A stretch of DNA of 64,000 nt, from contig JADFUC010000643.1 in NCBI GenBank assembly GCA_019722365.1, positions 1 through 64,000 of the forward strand, given 5' to 3'. How positions within the stretch are numbered: the stretch's first letter is position 1; every line of letters starts with the position of its first letter. The notes under the pieces were generated by a model. That model made no database searches, was not told where the DNA came from, and saw only the letters and a list, made by a program, of their open reading frames with translations. A program made the translations under genes and the position numbers. The DNA is from Lithospermum erythrorhizon. Its lineage: Eukaryota > Streptophyta > Magnoliopsida > Boraginales > Boraginaceae. Below, piece after piece: positions 40,332 to 52,254 of the stretch.

Positions 40332-43300
40332 ATGCCTTTTGAAGGAATGTTTGTTGAGTCTAATTCCTCTTCAAAGCAAATCCCTGATCTTTCTCTCCAT
40401 ATTAGCCCCCCTAATGCTTCAACCTTTGATCTTTCAAGCCGTTGTGGAGCAACCAAGGCTAACACTGAGCTCTCCTTAGCACATCCGGCGACGACAAATT
40501 TCACAAGTAATTTAGCCTTTGAAACCACTCAAAGAGGTGGTGGAAGAAGTTTCAATGGTGGAGCACATGAGCAACCATCAACACCATCACAAAACATCCA
40601 CCATCAACGCCAAGAAAACCGCCACCAGCAACCACAACAAAATGGTGGACAAATGAACCACATCAATCAAGGGGTTTCATTGTTGGATGTGTCGGATGGT
40701 TTAAGACCAATAAAGGGCATCCCAGTTTATCACAACAGTTCATTTCCTTTCTCATCTTTACACCATAATAGTCATAATAACAATCCTCAAAAAGATGCAA
40801 AGATGAGTTTCTACAACTCAATCCCTTCTTACCCTTCTCCTCTATCACCACCTTCAAGTTGTTCAACTTCTCCTCACACACCGCCTTCGGCATACTTAAC
40901 TAGTGGTGGTTTAGATCATCATATGGCAATTTTGAACTCTGGTGGGCATAATAGACTACAATCTAATGCTTCTGCAAGGTTCAATAATGGGTTATTATCT
41001 TCATCTTATCAACATATGTATCATCAATATGGGATAGGGACATCTCCTTCTGAAGCTGCTTCACATCAATATTCAATGATGATGAGATCAAGGTTTCTTC
41101 CAAAGCTTCCAGCAAAAAGAAGCATGAGGGCACCTAGGATGAGATGGACAAGCACTCTCCATGCTCGCTTTGTTCATGCTGTTGAACTTCTTGGTGGCCA
41201 TGAAAGTACAAATTTTTTAACACATTAATAATTTCAATTTTTCATTTTCAATATTTTTAATGTTTTTTGCAAGAAGATTCAATCTTTTTAATGTTTTTCC
41301 CAAGAAGATAAAATGTCAATTATAATTTTCTAAAAAAAAAATCAATGATGAACTACTTGGCAGCCATGAAAATACTAAACTTTTAACGCATTACAAGTTC
41401 AATTTTCCCTTCAATCTTAAATGTGTTTCTTAAAAAGATTCAATGTTTTAATGTTTTTTCACAAAAATAAACTTTTTTTATGCTTTTCACAAAAGAGATT
41501 AATTATTTACAATGGGGTTTTTGAATTTTAAATAGGGGCCACTCCAAAATCAGTTCTTGAACTCATGGATGTCAAAGATCTCACTTTAGCCCATGTCAAG
41601 AGCCATTTACAGGTCAAAATTTCCCCCTTTTTCATTTTCTCTCTCTAGATTTCTCTCTCTCTATATTGGTAAAATGCGAGAGTAAAGGGGGTTGGTCTCT
41701 CCGTCAATCTCTCCCAAAACTGCACAGTAATCAAGAATGCAGTAGCAGTAAATGAGTGAATGAATAGAGAAGTCTTTCTGATTTTATGTGAGAGAAAAAG
41801 ATAAAAGTAGGTCATCATTTCTCAATAATAGAGATGTCGTCATTAGTTTATTATTACTAGATCGACCAACCTTATCAATCAATCATCAACCTCGTGATTA
41901 GTGAAATGATGATTCAAGCAAACTTTCTTAAGACAAACAGAACCTTCAAAGTCTTAAATTATACAGTACACTGATTTAACTTGACATAAGAGAGAGAATA
42001 GAATTATGGGAATTGGAGTATATATCATTTTTTATTTATCAATTGTTTTAATTTATTTGGTATGCTTCAATTTGTGTGTGTTTATTTTATCTATCAATTG
42101 TTTTAACTTATTTGTCATACGTTAATTTGTGTGTGTTTATGTAATTAATTATGTCTATTATTCTAGTCAATTTGTCTTAATAATTGAAGAAATTATTCCC
42201 AATGCAGATGTATAGAACTGTTAAAACTACTGACAGACCGGCTGCTTCATCAGGTACACTACTAATTGGTCTTTCAATTTTTTGGTACCACTTTATCTTT
42301 TTAAGAAAATTATGTTCATTAATTTATCAAATTTAATTTATTCTTCTTGTGAATTTTTTGTATTTTTCTTGTACTGTTCTACATTGAATAATGTTTCTTT
42401 GTTAGGTTGATGTGGTACTCAATGAGATATGTAGATATTTTGTTCATGATGATGAATGCTTATGATTAATTTGTTCAATTTGGACTCTTTTGGTTTTATT
42501 TTAAAGGTCAATCAGATGGGTCTGGTGATGAAGACCTCTCCTCACTAGGTGTTAGTGATCGCGCCACCAGTGTCCGCCGCGTCAACTTTCAAAGAGTGCC
42601 TTCTGATGGATCTTTGCAACAAGAATCTAATTATCCTTCTGCAACTACATTATGGAGTAATCCCTCAAGGTAGTCTCTATCTTAAAATTCATTTGCTTTC
42701 TATAATGTTTGCTTTAACTGATGAAATGTGACAACTAATCTTCTTCAACAAAGTCATCGTCTAGTCTACTTGGATTTTGTAATTTAACTGATATTCGGTA
42801 TATGAATTTTAATATTTTTGTCATAATTGAGTTGATAATATCAATTAAATTATATCATAATTGTTTTATGTACACTACATTACCTCAATTTTATTGTTGA
42901 AATTGAACTGTAACCAAGAAAACATTATATTGCCCATCCAATTTGGAGGGGAGTAAAAGTTGAATTGGAAATTTTCTAGTTCAAATGTGCACGGACAGCT
43001 TTTGAAACAATGATGATAGCTAAAAGTGATGACCACTTTACTTTACCATTTTATTATGCATGGTTCATGAAATTTAGAGAAAAAATTGCAACCCCACGTC
43101 TACCATTTTTGAAGAATAAAAGGGTTCATATATAGGGCAGCTTTTTTGCTTTTCTTCTCTTTTAATTTTGCATCTTTTTCTTTTACATTATTTAATTCCT
43201 TTTCTATCTTTTTGCAAGAATTTCACCTGAAAGATTTGGTGGTATCTAGCTTTGATTTGGAAGTTAATTAAAAAAATATAAGGGAATAAATTAAAGCACT

Positions 43301-45954
43301 AATTAAGATACTCCGTATAAAATAAGCAACAAGTCACAGCCCTTTGGATCTCTTTAGCCTTTGAATTTGGAACTATTTCTTCATTCTGTCAGTTATAGTA
43401 CAATAATTTCTCATTCTACCTTGTTTAAACAATCTTTTCTTATTCTCTTCACGAGGAGAGAGCACGTAGGACCAGAACGGCCTGCAATCTTGACTTGAGC
43501 GCTCTTATTTTGTCAAATAAATGCCACTTTACTTTATTATACTAATAATTTGGATGATTTTATGCGGTAGTGGAGGTTAAAAGAAATCAACAGGAACAAT
43601 GGACCTCCAAAATGTCAAAATTTTATGTTATATTAAATAATTAAAAGTTCAAAAAATATTTAATAATTGACGCAACTCAATAATGGAAAGTTCTATTTTT
43701 AAATTTTTATAATCTTTTTTGTCTCATCTTTATATTAGTTCAAGATTTTTTTCTAGGCAAATGGTTTTGGGACTTGATAGTATGACTGGTAGCTTCTATT
43801 ATTGGTTGGCTGCATTTACGAGATCGTCGAGATTTATGTCTTATTATTGTATTTGTCTAACTCTATTTTTGTTACCATATCATGCATGGCTAGAAAATTA
43901 TGATTTTATGAGTCAATTAATATAAAATTCGGATGCTTTCAAAGTTTGCTATGGGTGAAGAATGACAATTCTCGAGCCTTGTCAGTACATTGTCTACAAG
44001 CATTCACAAAACTACAAAAGGACACATTTTTTCCATACAGATACTACTAAAGTTACTTTTTCTTTGACATTATTCAATGTTTCTTTCTTTCTTTAGTAGA
44101 TGGACCAAAGATTTGAGGTCGTCCCTTTGACCATTCCATTTACATGGAGGGTGTTTGGCTAATAAGCTTCTTCATTATTTAGAAAATAAATTTAAATTCA
44201 AGTTTTGAATTTATAATGTGTGGTTATAAATTATTGATATTTTATTATGCCTTGCTCCGAATGTGAAATAATTTTGTAGTAAACATATATACCTAATAAC
44301 ATAAAAGTATGTGGTGTATGTATGTGTGGTATACTGGTATTTAATTAATTAAATATTTTTAGAGAGTTAATTTTAGATATGATTTCGGTAATTATGTGTT
44401 TATGTTGTACTTTATTCTTAATAAGTGGTAGTGGTCTCTGAAAATAATATAACTGTTGAAATATAATTCCTAAAAATAATTAATATTGTACATTTGTCTT
44501 TATTCCAAAACAGGGAAGAAATATAAAATATATATTTATCATTTAATATAAGCAAAATGCACTCGTATATGTACACTTTCAGGGATCAAAGTACAACTCT
44601 ATTACTGTTATTGGACATATCTATATACAATTAACTCTAAACTCAAGATATGAAAATCAAACATAATGAAGAGCCTACAGCAATATGATCTTCGTTTTGT
44701 AACAATGATCGAGTATATATATAATTATATATTGGTATGTAATTTTACATTTCCCATTTGTGATGAGTATACTTCGAGGAAAAAACAAGCTGATTTTGTT
44801 TACATATTTTTTTTGGACAACCTTCAGTTGTAGAGACAATTGGCAACAAACTAACTCAAATGACGTGAATGGGCTTGGATCATCCTCTCCCTTCCCATTG
44901 CAAGGATCTTCTCACAATCCTGAGGTAGTAGTCCTATTCCTTGCCTTAACACACAATTAGAAAATATGCATCTATATTATTAGTTATGTTAATAATTAAT
45001 CATTGCAACAATATCATGTGTAGATTTTCATCTAGGCTTTCATGTATTATGAGCTAGGGATTGATTTTAGAGATATAGAAATAATTGAACGGGAGAACTT
45101 CAATATCCAGATAAACAAATTTTATATACATTCATTATGTTATGTTCCAATATTATTTTGGTCATCTTTCTCAAGTAGATTAGCTAGGGACCTAGTTTTA
45201 TATATATTTATAAAATACCATGTATTTGATTAAATCAGTTTTTGTCTTATGTCAAAGAAATATTTGGTTACTACATTTTAAATATTATTTTTTTTTTTAT
45301 ATACTACTTTTCGTTTCTCTTTCTACGTAGTAGCAATTTGATTATTCATTATTTCCTCTTTTCTTTTCTCTTATTGTCATTAATTAGCATAGTTGGTCAG
45401 AGATAACTGTGGTAAAATTAAATTTCATCTTAATTTATGTGTATTAAGCACTGTCGATCAGCATTATTGTGAGATGGAGGGAGTATTAGGCAAATGAAGC
45501 ATTTTTTTTCTCAATTAGATTAACATTGTTGGATTACTTTTAAATTGTGTTTGGATTGATATAATGGATTTGGGATGCGGATTTAAGATCTAAATATTTG
45601 AAATTCAGTCAATTACATGTATAAACTGATTTCTTTGTCATGGATGGGTATGGTTAACTAACTAGGTTGGCATTTGTTTTGATCATTTCGGAATGTGGAG
45701 TTTAAATGATGCATCCCTTTATTAATAAAGAGCTTACAAAAACCATGAATTACTCTCATGACTAACATCATTCTAAATTATTTCTCAAGAAACAATCATA
45801 TATTGAAGTGTTTATAATGTTTATTTTCCAGGAATGTAGCACATCTCTTATTATGAGGAATAATTTTGGAGGGACTAATGAGCAAATTCAGAAGAATCCG
45901 AGTTTGGAGTTCACACTGGGCAGACCAGACTGGATGCATAAAGCAAATGAATAA
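40332..45954 (+). CDS. KAN1: KANADI1-type GARP transcription factor (6 exons)
   Basis: Exons are 40332-41205, 41536-41612, 42208-42253, 42507-42669, 44834-44924 and 45832-45954. All introns are GT..AG and the spliced frame encodes 457 residues. The ATG is the first after an in-frame stop at 40314. Residues 18-27 (PDLSLHISPP) carry an EAR-like LxL box. Residues 125-140 (RPIKGIPVYHNSSFPF) are a KAN1 signature. A single GARP/Myb-like DNA-binding domain spans about 263-320 (MRAPRMRW to SHLQMYR) and is split by introns 1 and 2. The C-terminus has NPSLEFTLGRPDW (439-451). KANADI proteins act in the nucleus, mainly as repressors specifying abaxial identity of leaves and other lateral organs and opposing HD-ZIP III genes. 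The middle is rich in Gln, His, Asn and Ser. Every family landmark is intact, so it is probably functional. KAN1 over KAN2/3 rests on the N-terminal motifs. Confidence 0.95.
41181..41475 (+). repeat. Tandem duplication of exon 1 end within KANADI intron 1
   Basis: The sequence from 'gttgaacttcttggtggccat' through the donor and the first 100 or so intron bases (41181 to about 41307) is repeated at about 41347-41475 ('gatgaactacttggcagccat..'). The second copy would read DELLGSHE, but its donor is changed from GAAAgtac to GAAAatac, so it cannot be used as a splice site. Confidence 0.85.
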
Positions 45955-46979
45955 TTCATCTTTTTGGGGTACATATACCACACTTAGGGAGCTATTTTGT
46001 TAAATTCTTTAGTAGGGAAAATGGTTATTATTATATGTTTGAAATGGTACTAGGAAATATTGAAGAACTGCCATACCTGCATGCAAAGTTGTTAGCTTAT
46101 TTCAACGAATGTGCTCTATTTAATAACTTGGTAGATTTTTAGCTAATTTGCCTCATTGATGAGTTTGTGCGAAAGCTATAGAAAAGAAAAAGATCGAGCG
46201 GGCATTTGCGCTCAGCTTACTAGATACAGTATTTCTTATTAGTTACTAATGGTGTGACACTACCATTACCGATTTATTATCATAGTCAGAAGGAGATCTT
46301 ATTGATGCATGATCTACAAAAAAAAGTTACATTATAATCGAGATTGGGTTCTTCCTGAGGGCAAAGAATAGAATTTAAGGTAAATAACATTATAAAATAG
46401 AAAGAAAAACTTGAGTTATGGAACAAAATTATGATTTAGGGTGTATTCTGGTGATAATGCGACATACCTAGCTTGATCAATACCACAATACATATAAATG
46501 TTATAAACTTTCGAATTTAGAAACTCTATTTACTCTTCCCTCCATCTTTGAAGGATTGTTTAATTTGATTTTCAAAATGGTCCATTATAGCAAATTTTGA
46601 AATTTAATTTACAGTTAACTTAATTTGAATCAAACTTTTTATGTTTGTTAATAACAGATTACATTAAAATTTGCATTTGTATATTTGGTACAATTCAAAT
46701 AATGTCTTAACCATTTCGAATGTAAAATTTGGAACTATAATATATCAGTGGGGTCTCTATTTAAATGTGATATACCTATTCCAAAAAAAAAATGTGAATA
46801 CAAACCAAACGCAGGAAAAAAAAGCTAGAAATAATTGTGGATCTGCAAGGGTCACAAGGTAGTGGAGGTATAGCATGCATGATTGAAATGAACATGAACA
46901 TTTATTTGTGTTGCATTTGCAACTACTAACTTTGTTAATATGTCATATGGAGCTCGATCGAAGCAAAACTAATGACCAT
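45955..46979. other. KANADI downstream region
   Basis: This should contain the 3' UTR at its left edge, but I could not assign a poly-A site with confidence. The remainder is AT-rich, with no gene recognised. Confidence 0.5.
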
Positions 46980-48350
46980 TAGAGATGGGCTTAGATGGTG
47001 CAATAGAGAGGGGATAAGGAATATTATTGTAGAATGTATGCAACTCCATACAAGTTTTGAGCATCATATATATGCGATCTTAACTAGACCCGGCTCACAC
47101 ATGTGTGGTCCGGTTGTGTGCACAGAGCCTCACCTTGGCAGCAAACAGGCCCAGTCCCAGACATTGCAGGCAGGCCCGGTCCGTTTGTGCCAGATCGGAC
47201 AGGTATTGGGTATTTAAACCCGCTCGAAGCCACGAGTGTTCGATGGGTGTTAAGCCCAATTTGATAATAGCGTTGGTAAGATTTAAATTAGCGTGGCGGA
47301 TTTGCTCAGCTTTGGCAAATATGTTAAGCGGCGTATGAGGTTGAAATAAATATAGCAGTTATGAGGATTGGAAGCATAAAATTAAGTAAGTAAATGTCGT
47401 TGTCTTGTGTTGATGGAACATAAATATATATATGTATCATAATTAGTTAACATTTATTATTCGTAATATATAAATAAAATAAGATCAGTTAAATATATTA
47501 TTATTTAAATAATAAAGAATATTTATAATTAAAATTACTTGAGAAATAAATTGAAATGATTAAATTAATCATGAAAGTTGTTTAATAGTATTATAATAAG
47601 CGGATAACAACGTAAGATTAATTAATATATATTATTCTTTAGATAATAAATGTTGTGTTGTCGAATAATATATTATTAAAGATATTATTAATATTGCAAG
47701 TAATAAGATTGTATTAACTTGTTAACTTGACTATATGATAAAGTTGTTATGTTCAATATTCTTTTCAATGTATGGATAAAGCGTGAGATATTTATATGTA
47801 TTAGACCAATATGAATAAAAACGTTAGTCATCAGTATATTATTTAGATAATTAAATTTGTTTATATAATATTGTTATATTGTGACAAGCTGGCAATTATA
47901 TTTTTTGAAAGTTTTGATGTGAATCGAAGATAGTAAAGTGTGTTGTCTTTTTTGATGTGAATAATTAAATACATCTAATATTTTTAATTACTTAGAGACT
48001 TTATTATTTAAAGAATAATATATTGAATTTGTACTTTTAATAATATCTTGTAAGAAAAAATGTAACAACTTGTATAATATGTATAAGTAATCTACGTACA
48101 ATCTTATTACTTTCTTATGAATATATATTATTCGTTTAGCAATGTATTATTTAACTTTCGAGCCTTTGCTCGATTATAATATTCAAATTATAATATGGAA
48201 AATCAAATATATTTAAGTATGTGAATATTTTAACAAGTATAATATATGAAGCTAATTAGTAAGTTGTTTTGATAGTTTCGTATTACAACTTTATAGCTTT
48301 AAAATTCGAAAGAGTTATTTCCTCCTGCGAATATTAATGAGTGAATTGGT
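46980..48350. mobile_element. AT-rich dispersed repeat, copy 2 (inverted)
   Basis: The reverse complement of 47640-48090 matches 12960-13300 over several hundred bases. The left part carries GC-rich 'gacccggctc', 'ggcccagtcccag' and 'ggcccggtccgtttg', as in copy 1. A short piece at about 48095-48150 ('acaatcttattac..') is in the direct orientation, so this copy also contains an internal inverted repeat. No ORF. Confidence 0.6.
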
Positions 48351-48815
48351 AAAATCGGGCGCTTTAAAAGGGACCGTGTTCAATCTCGACCCGAATCGAG
48401 TTAATGGGCGAGTCAGAATTTCAGTTCGTTTAGCGTATACTTCCACTTCACTAGGGGGCCCCAAACCATGTAATAAAATCGAAAAATTAAAATTAAAAAC
48501 AAATTAAAGGAAGAATGTTTATCACGATATTTCACAATACTTTCAGTGAATGCCCATGACATAACGGTGTAGGATTTAAGGCGCAACAGACTCTTTATTA
48601 AAATATTAACGTTCTGGCAGATTAAAAGGTAAATCGGCCGCTTTTAAAGAGGTGTATGTGAATATGGGCCCAAGATCAAGTTAATGATGTGACTGATTAG
48701 TTTGACATGCAGCCGCTTTGGGGGCCGCGGCTATATGACCAAAATCCAAAAATTAAAAAATTAAAGGAAGAATGATTATCTGATATTTCTAATGCTCAAT
48801 TGAATGCCCACATGT
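48351..48815. repeat. Two-copy tandem duplication, period about 277 bp
   Basis: 'aaatcgggcgctttaaaag' at 48352 and 'aaatcggccgcttttaaag' at 48631 begin the two units. Both continue through 'gagttaatg/caagttaatg', 'gggggcc', 'aaattaaaggaagaatg' and 'tgaatgccca'. Confidence 0.8.
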
Positions 48816-51455
48816 CCCGGTGTTGAATGCTTATTTCAGTTATCTCATATTAATTCTAATACTCAATTGAAATATAATTATTTAAAGTTGAATCAATTTT
48901 CTTCAATCATCGATTGGATATTTGATGTAAATAAATCTTAAGTTATATTTTTTCTTATAGATTGAATTTTTTAACATTTTCTTAGATTTTATATTGAATT
49001 ATGCATAAGTTTGATATATAAATTTTATGAATCTATGATAGATGCGTAGGCATCAGACATTTATCAAAAATAAATTAAATTGATTAGGCAATTAATCGGA
49101 ATTAATTAAAGAATTAAATATTAAAAAATCGAGTGGGTGATTAGGGTTCTCGATTAAGCGCACAGAATTTAAATCGAACACCGAATGACGAGGGGTTAAA
49201 AATAATCGAAGCCAGCGGAGTTAATTGAAGTCAAAGAATAAGGGTTTACGTTAATTATTACTAGTTTGAACTCGAAATAGGTTCAGAAACAACACCAGCA
49301 TTAAATGCCATTATAAAAATTAGGGCTCGAAAAACCTAATTTTATTGGTCGAACTTCATTGACCGAGCAGGGGCGTTCAGGCCAACGGCACCGAAATGGA
49401 AGATACATAAACATGGGGTTTAAAATAAAAGAGCTCATGAGTTTGTGGTTCAAAATCAATTTCATGAGTTGTGTGGTTAATCGGCCTCCGAGTTGTGTGA
49501 GTGCGAAAATGAGGCTCCCGAGTCAGGAATTGATATAGAAAATGATTTGACATAAAAAACCGGTAACACTTAACTTCATGCGAAAAGAAGCGCCTATAAT
49601 TGTTGCCCAGCACTTGAAAATTCCAAAATTATGAAGCGGTCGAATCTTTCAAAATTCAACGGTGAGATGAATCCGTAATCAGCCGTGTCCGAGCGGCGTT
49701 TGATGCCATGAGCTTATAAATACCCCCGTTTTGGGCGAAATGATTGATCAAAAATGCATCGAGAATTCCATCAAAATTTCACTTCAAAAAATACACACAA
49801 AATCCACTAAGAAAATTCGGAAACGATCTGCGAAATTTTAAGTTAAATCTTTGAAGATTGCTTAAAGCCGCGTGGTGTTGGAAACTTGCCTCGGTGGCTG
49901 CAGGGGTGGGATTATTGCCCAAGCGATAATCGCTTGAGACGAAGCAAAAATCGATGAGAATCGTAAGGTTCAAAACGCTTTTGAATATTCGGGATTAAGC
50001 TATATTTTGATTATTCATAAACTTGGATGAGCACTTTGATAAATTTCATGTTTGATTAAATGAATCCGGATATAGAATAAGCGGCGTTCGTCTACATATG
50101 GATTACAAGCGAGGAAAAAGCGCTCTTTAAGGCCTGTGTAGTTGATCATTATCATCCAATGATGTTGGAGCAGCCGCCATTTACGTCGTATTTCTGGTAA
50201 TAATTACTTAGTATTTGTAGTAAAGAAATTTAGAGTGGTGATAAGCATGACAGAGCCAGTGAGGCCAGTCTTAGGCAAGTCCCACAGTGAGGCCCAGTCT
50301 GCTAAATTAAAGTGGTAGAATCTACATTGAAGTCGCGTGGATCAAGTATCGCCGAGTCTACGTTCTGATGACAATTCTTGGTGGTTGTAGTAAAAATTAG
50401 AAAGTGGCTGATAACTTGAAACTGCAAACGAGTGAGACGAATCTCCTTCAAGTCCCAGTGAAGACCAAATCTATTTAAGTCCCTTGATGAATTAGTATCA
50501 TGAGTAAATTCCTATGACAATAATTCTTTAAAGAGGCTGTTGTGAGTGCAGAAAGAAACTGACGTTGGCTTTATGACTTCAACTTCTTATCGCTCATCTG
50601 ACTCGAGCTCGGAGTTACATCCCCGAATCCAAGTGTCGTATCGAGGCCTTAAGTTCGATAAAAACAAAGTCTTTCAGGCCGCATGACCCGCGCAAAGATG
50701 AGCGCTGAATCCCAGAATCATTTGAAATTTGTAGGCATGCGGTACAGTCTCATTAGCGGTGTCTGAAAGCGAGTCCAGCGGCTGAAGCGTTTTCTTGATA
50801 AGTCAGTAATGATACGAGTAATTTGGATGTCAGTCAAGGCCCAGGGTCAGTCCGTCTAATTGTGCAGAGATATCTTTGCTAAAGAACCATTTCGAACCAT
50901 ATCAAGGTCGGAGCACATGCAGTCCGTGGTGGGACATACATCGAGGCTTTGCCCGGAGGCACATCGAATCAAGTAGGCTCGAGCTCGGTACATCGGAATC
51001 AAATCCGAATCGAGTCGAACTCGAGCTCGAATCGAGTTGAATCGAATCGAGCAAGTCAGCTCGGGCTCAATCGAAGCAATGCAGGAGCAAATCAAGCTTC
51101 CAATCTGACAAGCAGACAATACCATGATAGTCCAGCAAGCAACAGGGATCCATGGTTTTTCAGACCGATCGATCTCTTCGATTGATAAAACACAATACAA
51201 CGAATAACTTACTTATAGTGGGTTTATTTTAGCACTATCGCCAAATAATAAAAATTGCTTGCTGCGTTCACGGTGCATCCGTTTAATTTCTTATTAGGAA
51301 GAAGAATTAATTAGAAGTGTTCATTATTTGAAGAATAAAAATCTTAGGTTATTTCTATCCATAATCTATCATTTTGTCATCAGCGCTAGTTAAGTTGAAG
51401 TTAAAACTGAAAATATGACTCCAGATATGAAAAGCATAAGGAAAAAAAAGAATTG
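48816..51455. mobile_element. LTR-like sequence with TATA and leader
   Basis: There is no coding frame with family likeness. 'tataaata' at 49715 is followed by a leader-like stretch. At 50200-50520 there are loosely repeated blocks ('agtaaaaattagaaagtgg', 'ggcaagtcccacagtgagg'), as in U5 regions of large plant LTRs. Boundaries and class are unknown. It could be one or several overlapping fragments. Confidence 0.35.
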
Positions 51456-52254
51456 TGAAAAAGTGAACTCTTCAGCTTCGCTTGATCGAGTGTCGAAATG
51501 ACGATTAAGCCTTTGATTCTAGTCAAATATCAAACCTGAAAACAAAGGACGATTAATTAAAAGCCTTGAGATTGTGCTTGGGTTGATTTAGTCGCTTTTA
51601 CGTCTGAAATAGAACAATACTGAAGAAAACTTCAGCTATTCTTGAAGTTATTGAGTAGGAGCTTATCTGGCTTGTTCCGTTTACTTTGACGCTGGTAACC
51701 TTATTTAGTTTCTAAGATTAGGATCCTCCTATCATATTTACTTTCGCGCCGATCTTATCCCGATGTCGGCGTATCTGTCGAAACCCGACTCCAAAATTGT
51801 CCGCAATGATGTGTTTATGTAAATGCGTTAGTTAAGTAGTGAATGCTTAACCACGATTGACTCTGTACACACGAGTATGCTTTTATTAATACAAGAAACA
51901 AATCAAAATATGTTTCGGTGAAGCCGTACTTACGATCGACGGTCTTTATATAGTGTAGGTGTAGGGTTCATCCTTCATTTATGGTAAGATATTTGATATA
52001 ATCCCAGCACTTAATGGCGTACGAGCCATACATAAACTGACGAACTGTATTAATAAACATTCTTGATCGCCAAAGAATATCTTGTTGAGATCTCACAAGA
52101 TTTAATTTCATTGAAATCACCATTTTGCCCGTCATCTGGCCGAGGCATCGGTAAACCCTCCATCGGCTGTTTGTGGCGGTCGATGTACAACCGTGTCGTA
52201 TGCGGCAGTCGCTGACAACATGTCTTCGTAGCTTCGAGCGGGTGTCATGCATCA
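51456..52254 (-). repeat. 3' LTR of the SIRE-like copia
   Basis: It matches 59468-60256 in order: 'gtgaaaaagtga', 'gattaggatc', 'gatgtgtttatg', 'tttatggtaagat', 'ccattttgcc', 'gtttgtgg', 'catgcatca'. It ends TG..CA. Clear divergence shows an old insertion. Confidence 0.82.

Noticed and set aside
40663..40893. Minus-strand frame opposite KANADI exon 1
   Set aside because: It is the antisense shadow of a strongly supported coding exon.
43719..43925. 68-codon frame inside KANADI intron 4
   Set aside because: No family likeness, no splice context and no matching motif. It is a chance frame in an intron.
50979..50991. 'tcgagctcggtac', identical to part of a common cloning polylinker
   Set aside because: The match stops after 13 bases and lies in a degenerate run of 'cgaatcgag' units, so chance is more likely than vector contamination.
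50856..51200. Open frames on both strands (114 and 78 codons)
   Set aside because: They arise from the low-complexity 'gaatcgagt' repeats and show no protein-family features.
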